From Pelobates cultripes (lineage: Eukaryota; Chordata; Amphibia; Anura; Pelobatidae), in NCBI GenBank assembly GCA_933207985.1, contig OW240913.1:330615497-330679496 (forward strand): a stretch of DNA of 64,000 nucleotides. Direction: 5' to 3'. The notes below the pieces were generated by a model. That model was not told the origin of the DNA. It saw only the letters and a list, made by a program, of their open reading frames with translations, and made no database searches. Shown here one piece after another: positions 24,850 to 36,038 of this stretch. Made by a program: the position numbers and the translations under genes. How positions within the stretch are numbered: the first letter of the stretch is position 1; each line of letters begins with the position of its first letter.

Positions 24850-26158
24850 GTAACGAAGCACAGTCTGAAAATCATAGTCTACAGACACAACATGAAATTA
24901 GATTCACCTTGTTTATTACAATAACACATCAATGGCATCTAATAAATACTTGGTATTATTTTTCCTTTCACGGTCAGAGTTATGTCTTATGAATAACAAT
25001 ACATAATAGCACAGCTAGAAAAATACAAAAACATTACAATTACAGACCCAACAAACAGACCTAGACATACTGGCCCATACAGTCCACGCATTTTGCCATG
25101 ACCTATCATTGAGTGCAACCATTTTTTCTCTTTTTATGACATAATGTGGGCACATGTTCATTACAACCACAGAATGTTATGTAATCAAGCTGTGCAGGCA
25201 AAATGCGTTGGGTAATTAGGCTGCTCATGAACAATGTGTAGGTGAATCAAGCCGTTTAATCACTCGGCATTAATAGCAGACAGGGTAATTAGACTCTGCC
25301 TTTACAATGTTTTGTTTAATAAGACTGAAAGCAGAGCACATCAGGTAATTCAGCTATGCATTCATCTGCACAACTGATTGTTCATTAGTTACCAGGAAAA
25401 ACAGGACATCATTGGAAGAAACAGGACAGCCAGTCAACCCTCATGTTCATGTTTAAGGCAAACAGTTGGGAGACATGCGCTAGATGACACTTGGCTAAAC
25501 ACAGTATGTAACGAGTTCCACTCATTGGCTGAGATTGTTTATTTGATACTCTCAACCAATGAGCAAGTCTTGCATGGCTGGGTGTAGCTTGGTGGACCTA
25601 ACAGAAGCTTCTTGCTATAGCTTCAAACAGCAGAGGCGTTGACAACATGTACCCTGCAAAAGCCAGGTAAGTTGTCAAAAATGAAAATGAAAATAATGTG
25701 CAAAAAATACTTTAAATTTCTGGTCCACATCATATAAATGTTAAATAAAGGGGTTGTTTGTTGAGTGGCAGCCCCAATTGTTACCTTCTGAGTGTCCCAT
25801 GCATAGTAAAAAAAAATACAAGGAGGAGTACAAATTTGGTGAAAGAAAGGGTAAGAGAATGATGCTGGAGCAAGACGTTGAGCAACAGCATTGGGGTGGG
25901 GATGCAGTTTTCCAGATGCCATGAATAAATAAAGTAATTTTTTTAGCAATACCTATAAGTTCACTGTTCTAAAGGATTGATCCAACTATTTACACCCACT
26001 GACCAACAGAGCTAAAAATATTATTATTTAAATATATTTCACTACATAAGTACTTATGTTAATAACCGTATTTATAGAATTCAATCAGTAAAATGTTCCT
26101 TAACAACAGATTAAAACTGTTTTTCCCCACTAGTGTCATTTTTATCTCCATTGAATAG
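24850..26158. other. SPATA7 intron, unremarkable
   Basis: A 1.3-kb intron. It holds unassigned AT-rich sequence with no recognised repeat. Two CA/A-rich stretches are the only simple features. Confidence 0.6.
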
Positions 26159-26222
26159 ATATTTGGAAGAAAATAACATACAGTCTGAAAACATCGGTCA
26201 AGGCTTGGATTCTGCAAGAATG
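26159..26222 (+). CDS. spata7: SPATA7 small internal exon (64 bp)
   Basis: Chosen acceptor: TTGAATAG|ATATTT. The exon completes the split Arg codon of the previous exon, reads YLEENNIQSENIGQGLDSARM and ends ATG|GTGAGA in phase 0. A stronger-looking upstream acceptor (CCACTAG at 26133) would put a TAG in frame, so it was not used. This part of SPATA7 is acidic and poorly conserved, so support comes from phase continuity with both neighbours and a good donor rather than from similarity. Confidence 0.55.
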
Positions 26223-26329
26223 GTGAGAATTTTTCTCTATTAGAATTCTAACGGTATTCTTTGTAATAAGCCTTGACCCTGAACATATGATGTGTAATGG
26301 TATGGTCTTTGTATGTATAAATTAACTAA

Positions 26330-26775
26330 TCACTGGATCAAAAAAAATCAAAAAATCGAGCACAGTAGACAACATAACCAATTAACACATTTATTAGCTA
26401 TGGTGCCTTGAGTATGTAGCCACCAGGCCCTTCATCACTGCTATACCGTTTATTCGCCAGTCACTAGAGATGCTCATTCTCCAGCAGTGTGAAGCAGGGC
26501 CCCCAATGACAATATGGCAGAGATGAAGTTATGTTCTGTTTCACGCCATACCCAGTCCCTGGAAAGAATTGGCATGACATGAGGTGGAACGGTGTTCTGC
26601 CTCTGCTACATTATAATTGAGGCCCAAGGCTGCAGCCTTCTGGGGACTGAGCATCTATACCATACTGTGAATAAACCGTTTAGCAGTGATACAGGGCCTG
26701 GCTTCCACAGACTCCAGGCACCATAACCTCTACAAACAGTGTAATTGGAATGTGGCCTTCAGTGTTCCTTTAAAA
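26330..26775. mobile_element. probable T2-related MITE, right end clear
   Basis: The right end GGCCTTCAGTGTTCCTTTAA is a T2-type terminus with TTAA. The body contains GGCACCATAACCTCTAC, as in the other members of this group. The left boundary is not certain. Confidence 0.45.
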
Positions 26776-27404
26776 ATAAACGTGGAGCTACAGAGTTAAC
26801 ATGAACATTAATCTAAAATATAAAGGTGCACCTAGGACAAACTTGTTATGACAAAAGCCTGAAATAGAGTAATTAGAGACATTGATCCTCATTTGTTGAT
26901 ACTATTAATTTCTACATTTGTGACATATTTTATTTCTTTCTTTAGATCTCTTCAATTTTTTTTAACACTTAGTATCCATTTAAACAAAACATTTCCCCAA
27001 GTTCAGCAGAGTTTCGATTCTTTTCAATGATGTTTAGAGTACTATTACCATAAGGGTAAAAATGACCCACTTTATTTTTAATACATTCTATATATATATA
27101 TATTAATAACGCATTAAAAAACGAATGCCAAAAAATACTGAATAAAAGAAAAGGCTACCTGCTTTCCTGTAACTGCACAGCTTGGATAAAGTTCTGATCT
27201 ATGGGAATCATTTTAAACCTTAAACCTCAGCCCAGCATTCTTATTATATGATAAGTAGTTTATCCCCCTGGAGTAGCCCCACTTATCACGTTAATGTCAA
27301 ATGAAGCAATAAAAAAAGGACAAAGCAGCATTTCTATGTTCAATACTGCCTAGGATAATATAATGTACTGTACAGCTTATTCATCTCTTACAATCTTTAC
27401 AATC

Positions 27405-27597
27405 TTTAGATTGTAAGCTTACGGGCTATCTAGCTAAGCACTTGTGTAAAAGAGCTTCAATGGGTAGATCTAAGCTCACGGGTAGGGCCCTCTCTACCAT
27501 TTGTATTTGTCTGTGTATATCATATGTTTTCCCCTAATTCTACAGTGCTGTGGAATTTGTTGGCGCTTTATAAATACCAGTAATAAATAAATACATC
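27405..27597 (+). mobile_element. LINE-derived 3' end (CR1/L2-like tail)
   Basis: The stretch from AGATTGTAAGCTTACGGGC through GGGCCCTCTCTACC to TTGGCGCTTTATAAATACC, ending in AATAAATAAATA, is the widespread 3' tail of CR1/L2-type LINEs and SINEs derived from them. The short tandem ATAA tail marks the 3' end. No coding part is present. Confidence 0.6.
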
Positions 27598-28850
27598 ATT
27601 ATTAAATATTACAGCCATTAAGAAACAAGGATTCATTGGACAGTACCAACGTGATCTGAGAAGTAAAAAAAACAAACAAAAAAAAACACACTAATACTAC
27701 TGGATCTATGACTTGTGGAATAATATCTTTATTTTATCATCTGTAATTGCAAAATAAATCAAATGTATAGATCATCTGCAAAAAAAATAATAATCGCAGA
27801 ACACTAAATATGACTAAATACGCACATTGTCTAGACAACATCTGCTAAATCAAAACGAAATTTTACATATCGGTTGTCAACTCAAAGCTACTAGTTATTT
27901 ACAGAACAGAAACTTAATTTGTACAAACTGTTATGTTATAGTGATCACTTACTGAAAGAGAAAGTTTCCTATCATTTATTGTGGGCCCCTTGCGCTTCCT
28001 AGACTTCTAACGTGTGACTCTGTGGAATTGTAATGCATATATATTGGAATGGAGTCTTCTTATATTTCCACAAACTAATTGCTTTTTTAACTTAGAAAAA
28101 TGTATACACGCATATATAGATATACACGCAGTCACCAGCTGGTGATGAATTATAATCTCAATAATCCTCTCACAGCGGGAGTTTTAGTTTAACCACAGGT
28201 GATTAAAATGTACCTAATGTGACTTTGGAAAAAAATACTAAATATGCCTATTTACTCAGAAAACTGCTTATAAAAGGCACAGCAGTATCCAGCATTATCT
28301 GAACAGATTGTATGTTAAAGTTTCTGGGGTAATTTGTCACTGAAATCAATTACCTGGGAAAAGGTCTCACAGTACCGATCATTCATATTATGTCTTTACT
28401 TAAATCTTAGCTTCTTAAAGACATGATTTAGTTATTACTTTTTATGTCTCATGGGCTATGTGGTCGTGAGATTATGCACCTGGAGATAATGTAAGATCAT
28501 TACTGCTTACAGCACTGAGACATGCTCTTTGTTCCTAGTGTAGCATGCATTCTAAATTTGAAAACAAATAAAAAGGGCATGTAAAATATCCACTAATGCA
28601 ACTTGTTTGGAAATATTAAAGTAAATTTGTCAGTAGACTTGGAGATTTGTTTTGGTATGAACTACAGTTTATCTGAATAGTAGCCGAAATATAGCAGAGA
28701 TGTAACCAAAACATGAACCAAATAAAATGCTCATTAGACGAGTATGTTAAATTTGTGATTCTGAATTCTGTCCTTGACAACAAGATTGATGAGAAAAACA
28801 ATGAGTGACGGAAGAGATCGTCATTAAATGTTAATTTTATTCACCGTGAC

Positions 28851-28996
28851 AAAGTAACCAAAAGAGGGGGAAAAGGAGCAGTGAAAAAAATCTATATTCA
28901 TATATCATATATTTAATAAATATATATATAATTTATAAATATAGATTGATTTTTGTTTTTGCTGCTCCTTATCTGTTTCCTTCTATTGGTAACTTT
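28851..28996. repeat. AT-rich palindrome, ~65-bp arms
   Basis: AGTAACCAAAAGAGGGGGAA ... GGAGCAGTGAAAAAAATC is followed, after an AT-rich centre, by its approximate complement running to CTATTGGTAACTT. The arms are imperfect and the centre is (TA)-rich. This fits a small fold-back element. The surrounding 27.6-29.6 kb holds AT-rich intron with no other recognised feature. Confidence 0.6.
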
Positions 28997-29673
28997 TTCT
29001 AATTTAATTTGTGAACCAAATGATGGGAAGATGCTCCTATCAGTATGCTGTATATATATGTAATATTTAAATTATGTATATATTTTCAGTACAATGATTG
29101 GCCAATTTTCGCACCTCTTGGTATGTTCGCTTTTTTTGTCCTAAATCTTTCTTCATTAACAAAATTCAGCTGAGCTGAACTGCTATAATGCTAAATGTAG
29201 CCAAAAAGTCTATTTGTTAGGTACAATATTTGTGGTATTCAGGTAGGAATACAATAAATCTCTACATTATGCTATACAGTATCCCTTATTTTGTAATACA
29301 TCAGTTTGTTTCTGAAATGTGTGTTTAAGGGCAGAACCAGAGTTTATAGTGGGTTACTGGTCAAGTACCATAACTATGGGTATTTATACGGAACCTAATG
29401 ATATTTTGGGATTTAATTTGCAAAAGCCACCCAAAGTGCTCCAGTGGGGATGGTAGCAACAAATAAACTGGAAGCATTTAAGAGAGCTCGGGTTAAATGT
29501 ACTGCTATCCTGAGCAGAGAACAAACTAAAAAATAAAACTTATGTATTAAAAGGGGAGAAATAGATGGGTCCATTGACTTTTACCTGCAGTCAAAATAAA
29601 TTTTCCATTAAGGCTGAATGATAATTGAAGATTATGCTAGCGTTAGTGTACTTATAATCTTAATTTTAGTAAT

Positions 29674-29807
29674 GACAGGAGGCGAGTATTTTGCATTAAC
29701 TCTCTTTACTAACTCCACACAGCAGTAAAGAAAAGTGAAACATTAACCAATCAAAAATGCAGTAGGAGGTATAGTATTCACAGTGATGAGGCTCCTCCCC
29801 CTCTTTC
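29674..29807 (+). repeat. DIRS left inverted terminal repeat
   Basis: Inverted partner of 35440-35574, about 95% identical. It runs from GACAGGAGGCGAG to CTCCTCCCCCTCTTTC. The outer 51 bp (29623-29673) are unique to this end and are copied in the internal complementary region. Confidence 0.9.
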
Positions 29808-30232
29808 GAAAGCGACATCAAAGACCAATATAGAAGAACGGATAAAGTCTTGAAACATAAAGTCTGGAAACATGCACCAACGGGTGACTTTCCAAATACG
29901 AAGTCCTAGTGGTTGAAGGACAGCCCAAACGTGTCCATCCTGAGTGTGAGATGTAATGTCCCGAAGTTATGCTGAAAAAGAATGTGGATAGGGTTAGGCA
30001 CCGATCTGGCAACTGTTTGCAGTATTGTAATAAACCCAACACAATTTCCAACGCACTGATGTAAAACTAGATGAAAAACTAGTATAAATATGACAGTAAA
30101 CAATAACCAAGATCTAACTAAACAAGGTACAAGCCTGAGTCATACGAGATGAGTAGGAAGATAGAAGAAGTAAGGAATACACAGAGTAAGTATACTTACT
30201 TGGCTCCTTATCCCCCAAGGGTGTGGAGGGTG

Positions 30233-30337
30233 GGAAAATACTCGCCTCCTGTCATTACTAAAATTAAGATTATAAGTACACTAACGCTAGCATAATCTTC
30301 AATTTTACCACATGACAGGAGGCTTCATATTTTGCAT
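30233..30337. repeat. DIRS internal complementary region
   Basis: The first part (to about 30305) is the exact reverse complement of the left end 29623-29691. The second part is the exact reverse complement of the right end 35556-35587. The two join through the shared AATT. In the DIRS model this region templates the completion and circularisation of the cDNA. It directly follows the end of the recombinase gene. Confidence 0.93.
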
Positions 30338-30339
30338 TT

Positions 30340-31430
30340 TTAACGCTGAAGCAGGAGAGACGTGGCTGCCCCCGAGTTCGGTCGGAAGTAGAAGGTCCGA
30401 AAGGTCGATTCTCGTGACCAATCTGCAGCTCGTAGGATGTCTGCCAGGGATGCGCCTGCGGTGAAGGCCAAAGAAGCTGCCGCCCCGCGGATGGAGTGGG
30501 CTCCGAAGGTTTCCTCTACGCCCGCCAGGGACAGAATCCATCTTACCCATCTGGCCAGGGTGGTGGTAGAGACGGGAACGTGCGGTCTAACGTAGGACAC
30601 CAAGAGTTGGCCCGTAGGGGATGTGACCTCTACGTACCGATGTAGGGTAGATACCACGCAGAGAAGCGGTTCTGTCGGAAAAAAGGGGTAGAAGACCGAT
30701 GTGGAGTCGGATTTCGTACGGCGTGAAACTTGGAAGGTAACTCCCTCCGGGGAGACCGAAAAAGCATCGATGTCGAATGCTCGTACGTCCGAAACTCTGC
30801 GGAACGAGACCAAACAAAGTAGGAGCGTCAGTTTGGCTGATAGTTGTCGGAGCTAGAGTCTGTCATTGTCTGGCCAGTCCCTCAGGAACTGTAGGACGTT
30901 TTCGACATCCCATAGTCGGGAATATTTAGGTTTCGGAGGCCTCTGAAGTCTGATGCCCCTGAGGAGGCGGCATACCAACGGGTCTTTCCCCACGGGGATC
31001 CCCTGGGTCGGAACGTGGGCCGCCGAAATTGCAGAGCGCACAACGTTGAGGGATCGATAAGATCGGCCCTTGGAGAAGAGATGAGAGAGAAAATTCATGA
31101 TGGCTGTTATAGGTGCAGTAAAGGGATCGAAATTCCGCTCACCGCACCAAGTAGACCAGGAGCTCCATGCCGATAAGTAACATCGTCTGGTTCCTGGTGC
31201 CCATGAGTCCCATAGGAGATCTCGAGATGTTTGCGATAACTCTTCGGTTTGCCAGGCTCCCCTGAAAGCGTCCAAGCCACCAGCGTGAGACGGTCTTCCA
31301 GGATAAGCGGATGTTGATTCCCTCTCGGGTCCGTAAGGAGCGTCGGATAGGGCGGTATGAGGAGGGGATCTCTGTAGGATGACGCTAGAAGATCCGGAAA
31401 CCATGGTTGACCCTGCCATAGGGGTGAAAT
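30340..31430 (-). pseudogene. DIRS tyrosine recombinase, interrupted by one in-frame stop
   Basis: This is the integrase of the element, acting on the circular DNA intermediate. The N-terminal SAM-like core-binding part is read at about 31245-30856 (motifs GTRRCYLSAWSSWSTWC, RSLNVVRSAISAAH). A TAG at 30855-30853 then interrupts the frame. The same frame continues with the catalytic domain down to 30340. The catalytic residues are visible: Arg in SFRRVSDV, the HSIRG box (HxxR), Trp in AADWSRESTF and the Tyr nucleophile in RTFYFRP. Only this one stop breaks the gene. The start is uncertain, since the frame stays open far upstream in the overlap with RT-RNase H, a usual DIRS arrangement. A Met near 31430 is a plausible start. 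Confidence 0.88.
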
Positions 31431-33344
31431 GAGGAGTAGGGATCCGCGTTGGGTCTTCAGGTATTGCATCGTCCTGGCTACCATGGCGAATGGGGGAAAG
31501 GCGTATGCCCCCAAGGGTGGCCAAGGTTGGAGAAACGCATCTACTGCCTTGCTCTCTGGGTCTGGGAGCCAGCTGAAGTACTCGTCTGTCTGCCTGTTGT
31601 TGCGTGACGCGAAGAGGTCCAGGTGGAGGGGACCCCTCCTGACCGAAAGGCGCTGGAAGATCGCTGGGTCCAGTCTCCAGTCGCTGCTGTCCCGCCAGTG
31701 ACGTGAAAACCAGTCCGCTGTCAGGTTCGTTTCTCCCGGGAGGTATTCTGCCATGAGGGAGATTTTCCGGGGTAGACAAAAGTCGAAAATTTCCTTCGTG
31801 ATCTCTGAGAGGAGCCTGGATCGGGCTCCTCCCAGACGATTGATGTAGCGGACCGCTGAGATGTTGTCCATTCGGAGGAGGATGCAGCAGTCTGTCCGGT
31901 CTTTCGCTAAGCTGCGGATCGCAAACGACCCCGCTAGGAGTTCCAGGCAGTTTATGTGAAGGTTGGTTTCTTGGGAAGTCCAAGTGCCTCCTGTCGATCT
32001 GTCCTCGCTTGTGGCGCCCCAGCCCCACAGGCTGGCGTCTGATTCCAGAACTATGTCGGGTGCATTCCCGAAGATGGCTCGGCTGTTCCAAGCTTCCATG
32101 CTGTCCAACCACCATCCGAGTTCTTCCCTGACTTCTTCCGTTACCGGAATGTTTTGGTCGTAGGAAGGGTTCTGACGGAGGAAGGAGGTCTTCAGGCGTT
32201 GCATCGCCCTGTAGTGTAGTGGGCCCGGGAAGATTGCCTGTATAGATGCGGACAGTAGTCCCACGATTCGAGCCAGGCTGCGGAGTGGAATGGTGTTGCA
32301 GCGGATGGCTCTGCGTAGTTCCTTTTTGATGGCTGTGATCTTTGAGATCGGGAGCCGTAAGGTGCTGGTCTTGGAATCTATCTCGAAGGCAAGGAAATGT
32401 ATAGTCTGGGCTGGGAGCAGCTCCGATTTTTGGTAGTTCACCACGAAGCCTAGGGACGTCAGGAGTTGAATGGTATATTGTGTGTGTTGTGTTAGACTGT
32501 ACCTGTCTGAGGAAAATAGTAGCAGGTCGTCCAGGTAGATAATGCAACGAATTCCTTGAGTTCGTAGTTGTGATACTACCGGCTTGAGGAGTTTGGTGAA
32601 GCACCACGGTGCTGAGCTGAGGCCGAAGGGGAGGCATGTGAACTGCCAGGGGCGAACTTGCCATCGGAATCTGAGGAATTGTCGGCAAGACGTATGGACG
32701 GGTACCGATAGGTAGGCGTCCTTGAGGTCCAGTCTTGTGAACCAGTCCCCGTCTTGGAGCAGATCTCTTAGAAGATGGATGCCTTCCATCTTGAAATGTC
32801 TGTACCTCACGAAAGTGTTGAGCCTCCTTAGGTTTATAACCGGTCGGAAGTCTCCGGATTTCTTCTTCACCAGGAAAATGTTGCTGAAGAAGCCGTTTTT
32901 GTCAAGAGCGGGTTCTATCGCTCCTTTTGCCCTGAGTTCCCATAGTTCGCCATCGATTAGGTGGCGATCCTCGTTGGAGCACTGAATGGGGTGCGGAGGG
33001 GTGGTCTGGGACGGGATTCCCACTAAATCTATGACGTAGCCCCAAACCGTCTGGAGGATCCATGCGTCCGTGGAGATGGCTGTCCAGTTCTGAAAAGACA
33101 GAGCGATACGACCTGCAGTATACGGGGTAAGAGGACATTGAGACACTATGTTGCTTACCTGTGGGAAAGCGTGCTCTGCGACGACCACGAGGTCCTCTGC
33201 CTCTGTCGGCTCCTCGGGTGTAGGAGAAGGGTTGCCTGACTCCCACTTCCGGGTAGAAGGGTTGGGGTCTGTGTGAGCGGGGGCCGGATGGCCAAAACCG
33301 GCTGGCTGCTCGACCCCTGTAGCGGCCAGCCCGTCCAAAAACAC
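31107..33344 (-). CDS. DIRS reverse transcriptase-RNase H polyprotein
   Basis: An open frame of 745 codons, uninterrupted. Reverse transcriptase: LKDAY (about 207-211), LPFGL (238-242) and the YLDD active site (270-273). RNase H follows with its acidic residues in ESDAS (Asp 436), CLELL (Glu 468), RMDN (Asp 493) and TADWFSR (Asp 544). A C-terminal extension of the DIRS group (DLFASRNN near 577, YAFPPF near 614, QPWFPDLL near 646) corresponds to the segment often described as methyltransferase-like. The ORF overlaps gag by 443 bp at its 5' end and the recombinase at its 3' end, in other frames. The Met at 33344 may not be the true start, since the N-terminal 50 residues lie over gag. It copies the element RNA into DNA in the host cell. 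Confidence 0.93.
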   Translation of the reverse strand: MFLDGLAATGVEQPAGFGHPAPAHTDPNPSTRKWESGNPSPTPEEPTEAEDLVVVAEHAFPQVSNIVSQCPLTPYTAGRIALSFQNWTAISTDAWILQTVWGYVIDLVGIPSQTTPPHPIQCSNEDRHLIDGELWELRAKGAIEPALDKNGFFSNIFLVKKKSGDFRPVINLRRLNTFVRYRHFKMEGIHLLRDLLQDGDWFTRLDLKDAYLSVPVHTSCRQFLRFRWQVRPWQFTCLPFGLSSAPWCFTKLLKPVVSQLRTQGIRCIIYLDDLLLFSSDRYSLTQHTQYTIQLLTSLGFVVNYQKSELLPAQTIHFLAFEIDSKTSTLRLPISKITAIKKELRRAIRCNTIPLRSLARIVGLLSASIQAIFPGPLHYRAMQRLKTSFLRQNPSYDQNIPVTEEVREELGWWLDSMEAWNSRAIFGNAPDIVLESDASLWGWGATSEDRSTGGTWTSQETNLHINCLELLAGSFAIRSLAKDRTDCCILLRMDNISAVRYINRLGGARSRLLSEITKEIFDFCLPRKISLMAEYLPGETNLTADWFSRHWRDSSDWRLDPAIFQRLSVRRGPLHLDLFASRNNRQTDEYFSWLPDPESKAVDAFLQPWPPLGAYAFPPFAMVARTMQYLKTQRGSLLLISPLWQGQPWFPDLLASSYRDPLLIPPYPTLLTDPRGNQHPLILEDRLTLVAWTLSGEPGKPKSYRKHLEISYGTHGHQEPDDVTYRHGAPGLLGAVSGISIPLLHL

Positions 33345-34486
33345 CCCGACTGGGGTAGCCCCTGAAGACTCGCTTCATGGAAGTTTGAGCCTTATTTAGC
33401 AAGGTGAAAATGTTTACGTGCTTGTTTAGTTCTTTGAGGAATGCTTCCCCAAACAATTTGACCTGTGCAAGCGGTCCCAACTCCTTGGTGCCCAATTCCA
33501 CCAGTTTTCCGTCAATACGGAGTAGCGCTGCTTTACGCCTCTCAGAGGAGAGGGCTACGTTGGTGTTGCCCACAAAACAGAAGCACCTCTGTGCCCATTC
33601 TCTTATATCATGTGCCCACTCTTTTACCATGCTGGTATCAAATTCGTCAGCCCTTGTAAAAGCATCGTCCGCCAAAAACATGATGCGGGAAAGTGGGCCA
33701 ATGGAGTCTAGGAGTTTGTCCTGAACTCCGTGGAATCCTTTTTCCACTCCTCTCCTGGGGTCACGACCACCCCGCGACATGAATGTGTTCATGACCTGGT
33801 CGAATTCGGGAGTTTGAGCCACATGGTCGGGGAGCGAAGGGTGAGGGCATTCAGAACGTAGGCGGTTGCGCACCGTTTTGTCCAGGGGTTTGCGGAGCCA
33901 ACGATGCATAAATTTGGAGAGATGGTCGGGGGGGGTCCAGTCCCCCGAACGCGGGTGCCGTATATTTCGGGGGTCGAATAGACGTTGACCCGTGGGGTCT
34001 AGAATGGCTTCCCCTTCTTCTTGGATCGGTGTGGCGTCTGGCAGTTGGATGTCGTCCAAGAAGGTACCTTGCAGGAAACCAGTATGGGATCCCGTGTCCG
34101 AACCCCAGTCATTTTCTTGTGAATCGGAATCCGCGGCCTGCCACTCGTCCAACACGGCCATGGAGCGTGTGTGTTCTTCCCCCTCGTCCGAGGAGTAGTG
34201 GGCTGGAGTGGGTGGGGCTGGCCTGTGGCGTTTGGAAGGTGTCTTGCCTTTGCCTGGGTTGTCCTTCCCTTTTTCGCCCTTCCAGTGGCGTTTGCTGGGT
34301 CGTGAGTCGGCCTGAGCATGGGATTCTGAAGCGTCAGAATCGTAGTCATGGGCTTGGGCTTTTGTGACTTTTTTTAGTCTGATCGGCTGTTGCCGTCATA
34401 ACCCTGGATAACGCTTTCTCCATAGAGGCGGAGATGGCTTCCGCAATCATGGTTTGGAAGTCCGCAGGGTTTTGGGGTGTATCCAT
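32902..34486 (-). pseudogene. DIRS gag-like protein with one-base frameshift near its N-terminus
   Basis: The first ORF of the element, a Gag-type RNA-packaging protein. An ATG at 34486 (MDTPQNPADFQ) opens a frame of about 38 codons. It is thrown out at a run of seven T on the + strand (34369-34375) and ends at a TGA. The rest of the protein is read in another frame that is open from there to 32902. In that frame are acidic linkers, a conserved central helical region (FMHRWLRKPLDKTVRNRL; HDIREWAQRCFCF) and an Arg/Gly-rich tail (GYPSRGVFGRAGRYRGRA) that suits RNA binding. The first Met of the second frame is at 34161. Either the homopolymer has slipped, or translation starts downstream. The tail overlaps the RT ORF. 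Confidence 0.85.
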
Positions 34487-35439
34487 AATGATAGGAGTAG
34501 GGCCGCTGGAAAAGATAAATCACAGGAGAAAACGTAGGGCTAGGGTTCAGTCTGAAAAAAGGTACCTGCAGTACCCAGGTAACCCCAGCAGGGTAAATTA
34601 TGTATATATATAGATATATAATAAAAAGGAAAAAAGGAAAAAAAGGCACCCCAGCAGGGTGAATATGATAAAACTGGTAACAAGAGCACCAGTTTCCCCA
34701 GCAGGGAATATTGGGTTTTTTCTCTGGGCCTCACCCAGTTATATATGCATTCATATATATAGGTGGCACGAAATCCACCTGGCAGCAGCGGTAATCAAAT
34801 ATAGGGGCTTCACCCTGGCACACAAAACACTGGTGGAGCCAGTAATAACAATAAGTATGGGGCCTCACCCCAATGCACAGGATAAATAATCTTCTTAAAA
34901 GTGGATGACTGACCTGGGGACCCCTACCTGATTGTGTCCGGTAGTGAGGTGAACGGGCGCCGGAATGAGCGGTCGCAATGCTCCCAAGATGGCGGCCGTG
35001 GATCTCGCGAGACGCGAGATCCAAGATGGCCGCCAGAGCGAACGGAAACAGTTTCCCGTCGTGCGACCGCAGTGAGTGCGGCTGTGATGCCGCGAGGAAG
35101 GAGAAGGGTGGAGGAGGGTGAGCGTTACCCTCAGAAAATGTGGGTGATAGTCGGTCCGACGGCGGAGAAAAGCCGGCGGACCGAGTGGGAAGAGGGAGGG
35201 GGGAAGAGAACAGGAGAAAGATCCTGAAGGGGGGGAGAAGAAAATCCCCAGAGGAGCAAAGCCCAAGGGGCAGAGATAAAAGTATAATAAAAAGAAAAAC
35301 CCCACCTGAAAGCAGTACTACACAGAAATTACATGTATATATATAACATACAGAACATAAAACGAACATATAATAATAAATACAGTAAGTAAAAGGGAAG
35401 AGCCAAAAACTCTGACCTGTCTGCTGATGGAGCAGTAAA
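34487..35439 (-). promoter_or_regulatory. DIRS 5' leader region
   Basis: About 950 bp between the right terminal repeat and gag. It contains loosely repeated blocks with CCCCAGCAGGG (near 34582, 34652 and 34694) and GGGGCTTCACCC / GGGCCTCACCC boxes. Near 35000-35120 is a GC-rich part with CGCGAGACGCGAGATC. Open frames in it on either strand show no family resemblance. It probably holds the promoter and untranslated leader. Confidence 0.5.
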
Positions 35440-35574
35440 GAAAGAGGGGGAGGAGCTTCATCACTGTGAATACTATACCTCTTACTGCATTTTTGATTGG
35501 TTAATGTTTCACTTTTCTTTACTGCTGTGTGGAGTTAGTAAAGAGAGTTAATGCAAAATATGAAGCCTCCTGTC
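35440..35574 (-). repeat. DIRS right inverted terminal repeat
   Basis: Inverted partner of 29674-29807, ending CCTCCTGTC. The outermost bases to 35587 (ATGTGGTAAAATT) are copied in the internal complementary region. Confidence 0.9.
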
Positions 35575-36038
35575 ATGTGGTAAAATTACCGTAACAAAGA
35601 GAGGGGGAGATACAGCGTTTACTCAAATGGCCAAGTATAAATTGAAATATTTTTTTTCACCCATTTAAATGTGTTCCCACCCTCCTTCCTATTACCTGGT
35701 AATTACATACGTTTTTTCTGTGTGTTCAGAGCTACTTTTAGGATCCCCTTGTTTCAAGGGTCTCCTCGATTTATATATTATTTCAATTTATACTTGGTGC
35801 AAATCAGTTTTTTTCTTGTTTTCTGCCCAAATGATAATTACCGACTGTTAAAACTTGTAAAATAAATAAAATGCTCTGTATATGCTGTATGTGTTTATGT
35901 GAGCCATCCTTATACTGCTGTAAAGATGTGAATGTCCTGAGGCTTCACTCCATTGAAGATTTCCAGTGAGATCAATTTATTTACACAGTTATCAGATTAT
36001 TTGATTTATATCTTATGTTATAATATTTCTAATTTTAG

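Larger units (their letters stand above)
29623..35587 (-). mobile_element. DIRS-type tyrosine-recombinase retrotransposon, nearly complete (5.96 kb)
   Basis: An almost full DIRS element lying antisense in a SPATA7 intron. In transcriptional order on the minus strand it has the right inverted terminus, a 5' leader, gag, RT-RNase H with a C-terminal extension, tyrosine recombinase, an internal complementary region and the left inverted terminus. The internal region repeats, as exact complement, about 69 bases of the left end and 33 of the right end. This is the circle-junction design that defines the order. The two inverted termini of about 134 bp differ at only a few bases, so insertion is recent. 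No target duplication is seen, as expected for recombinase-mediated integration. Defects are one frameshift in gag and one stop in the recombinase. Confidence 0.95.

Noticed and set aside
26134..26158. Upstream acceptor (CCACTAG) for the 64-bp SPATA7 exon
   Set aside because: It brings an in-frame TAG just before 26159.
29090..29120. 31-bp exon-like segment (AG…GT, reads YNDWPIFAPL) between SPATA7 exons
   Set aside because: Including it would break the frame between the 64-bp exon and the 32-bp exon, which join cleanly without it.
31430..32688. Long minus-strand open frame upstream of the recombinase (part of a 611-codon frame)
   Set aside because: It lies over the RT-RNase H gene in another frame. 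Only its C-terminal part, about 130-190 codons, has recombinase character.
34731..35369. Minus-strand 212-codon open frame in the DIRS leader
   Set aside because: Low-complexity composition, no family resemblance, upstream of gag. Probably untranslated leader.
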